Of a stretch of DNA of 6,083 bases, positions 5,768-6,083 are shown piece by piece. Origin of the DNA: Candidatus Magasanikiibacteriota bacterium (GTDB lineage Bacteria > Patescibacteriota > Patescibacteriia > Magasanikbacterales > UBA10003); assembly GCA_026396495.1 (NCBI GenBank), contig JAPLWR010000029.1, forward strand, positions 10,764 to 16,846. Direction: 5' to 3'. Numbering within the stretch: position 1 is the stretch's first letter; each line of letters opens with the position of its first letter. The position numbers were made by a program, and so were the translations under genes. Under the pieces are notes generated by a model. It did not search any database. It had not been told where the DNA came from and was given only the letters and a program-made list of their open reading frames with translations.

Positions 5768-6083
5768 CGACTCTAAATATCTCTTCTACAGAGGTAATGC
5801 CCTGTAAAGCTTTTAACAAACCATCCTGTACCATGGTAATCATACCATTTTTAACAGCAATTTCTTCTACAACATAATTGGAAGCCTCATTCTTTAAAAC
5901 CAATTGTTCTAATTCTTTATTCATTTCCATTAATTCATAAATACCGATACGTCCTTTAAAGCCTAAATGACTACAGGCGTCGCATCCTGGGGCAGTAAAA
6001 AATTGTAAGTTATTTAAATCTATTTTATGTTTAGATAAAAAATCTGGAGAAATTTTTTGCATCGTTTCTTTAACGCGACCAGC
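5760..6083 (-). CDS. PilB/GspE-family type IV pilus or type II secretion ATPase (partial, C-terminal end)
   Basis: Only the last 107 residues lie in the window; the frame continues past the right edge with no start, so the Met at 6062 is internal (residues AGRVKET precede it). The family comprises hexameric cytoplasmic ATPases that power pilus extension or type II secretion. Typical C-terminal signatures are visible: APGCDACSHLGFKGRIGIYE, holding the second CxxC pair of the zinc-binding insert (fragment residues 34 and 37), then the GMITMVQDGLLKALQGITSVEEIFRVVE ending, matching the usual GM-T-DG-KA-G-T--EE--RV pattern. The first cysteine pair and the Walker motifs would be outside the window. 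PilB and GspE cannot be told apart from this piece; PilB is more likely if the organism is a patescibacterium. The gene is followed after 38 bases by the J-like membrane protein, probably in one operon. Confidence 0.92.
   Translation of the reverse strand, partial: AGRVKETMQKISPDFLSKHKIDLNNLQFFTAPGCDACSHLGFKGRIGIYELMEMNKELEQLVLKNEASNYVVEEIAVKNGMITMVQDGLLKALQGITSVEEIFRVVE

Noticed and set aside
5760..6062. A complete small protein of 100 residues starting at 6062
   Set aside because: The frame stays open upstream to the window edge, and the sequence is plainly the C-terminal end of a PilB/GspE ATPase.

Overview
The window looks like a chromosomal segment from an AT-rich, small-genome bacterium, most likely a member of the Patescibacteria (Candidate Phyla Radiation). 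The clearest pointer is a single-pass membrane protein with a baseplate-J-like barrel region, of a kind I associate with Patescibacteria, next to a type IV pilus/type II secretion ATPase. Supporting signs are low GC (one hand-counted 60-base miaB line is 30%), short intergenic gaps, and several start codons without a Shine-Dalgarno (SD) site. TGG encodes Trp and only TAA and TAG are used as stops here, so the standard bacterial code fits and there is no sign of UGA recoding. The phylum is an inference from family knowledge, not from a search.

Layout. On the minus strand, from about 2.1 kb to the left edge, lies a tRNA-modification operon: miaB (complete) then miaA (3' end cut off by the window). 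Together they make 2-methylthio-N6-isopentenyl-A37 in tRNA. miaB has its own promoter placed so close to the ATG that the mRNA may be nearly leaderless; miaA is translated from an SD site that overlaps the miaB stop codon. Next, still on minus, is a one-gene unit (2161-2601): an unrecognised 146-residue protein with a strong SD, a candidate promoter and an intrinsic terminator, and clearly higher GC than its neighbours. A divergent promoter region (about 2637-2710) separates it from a plus-strand gene for an unrecognised, highly charged, mostly helical 543-residue soluble protein (2752-4383), which has a near-consensus sigma-70 promoter but no SD. A perfect 19-bp inverted repeat forms a shared bidirectional terminator with the convergent minus-strand pair at the right: the J-like membrane protein (4441-5721), preceded by the C-terminal end of a PilB/GspE-type ATPase that runs off the right edge.

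How they work together. miaB-miaA is one functional pair. The ATPase and the J-like membrane protein are adjacent and codirectional, so a shared role in the cell-envelope/pilus apparatus is possible but unproven. The two unknown genes between them are separate transcription units, diverging from one control region. No mobile element, CRISPR array, tRNA, rRNA or origin was seen. No gene-free stretch exceeds 300 bases; the largest gap (2602-2751) is filled by the divergent promoters and leaders.
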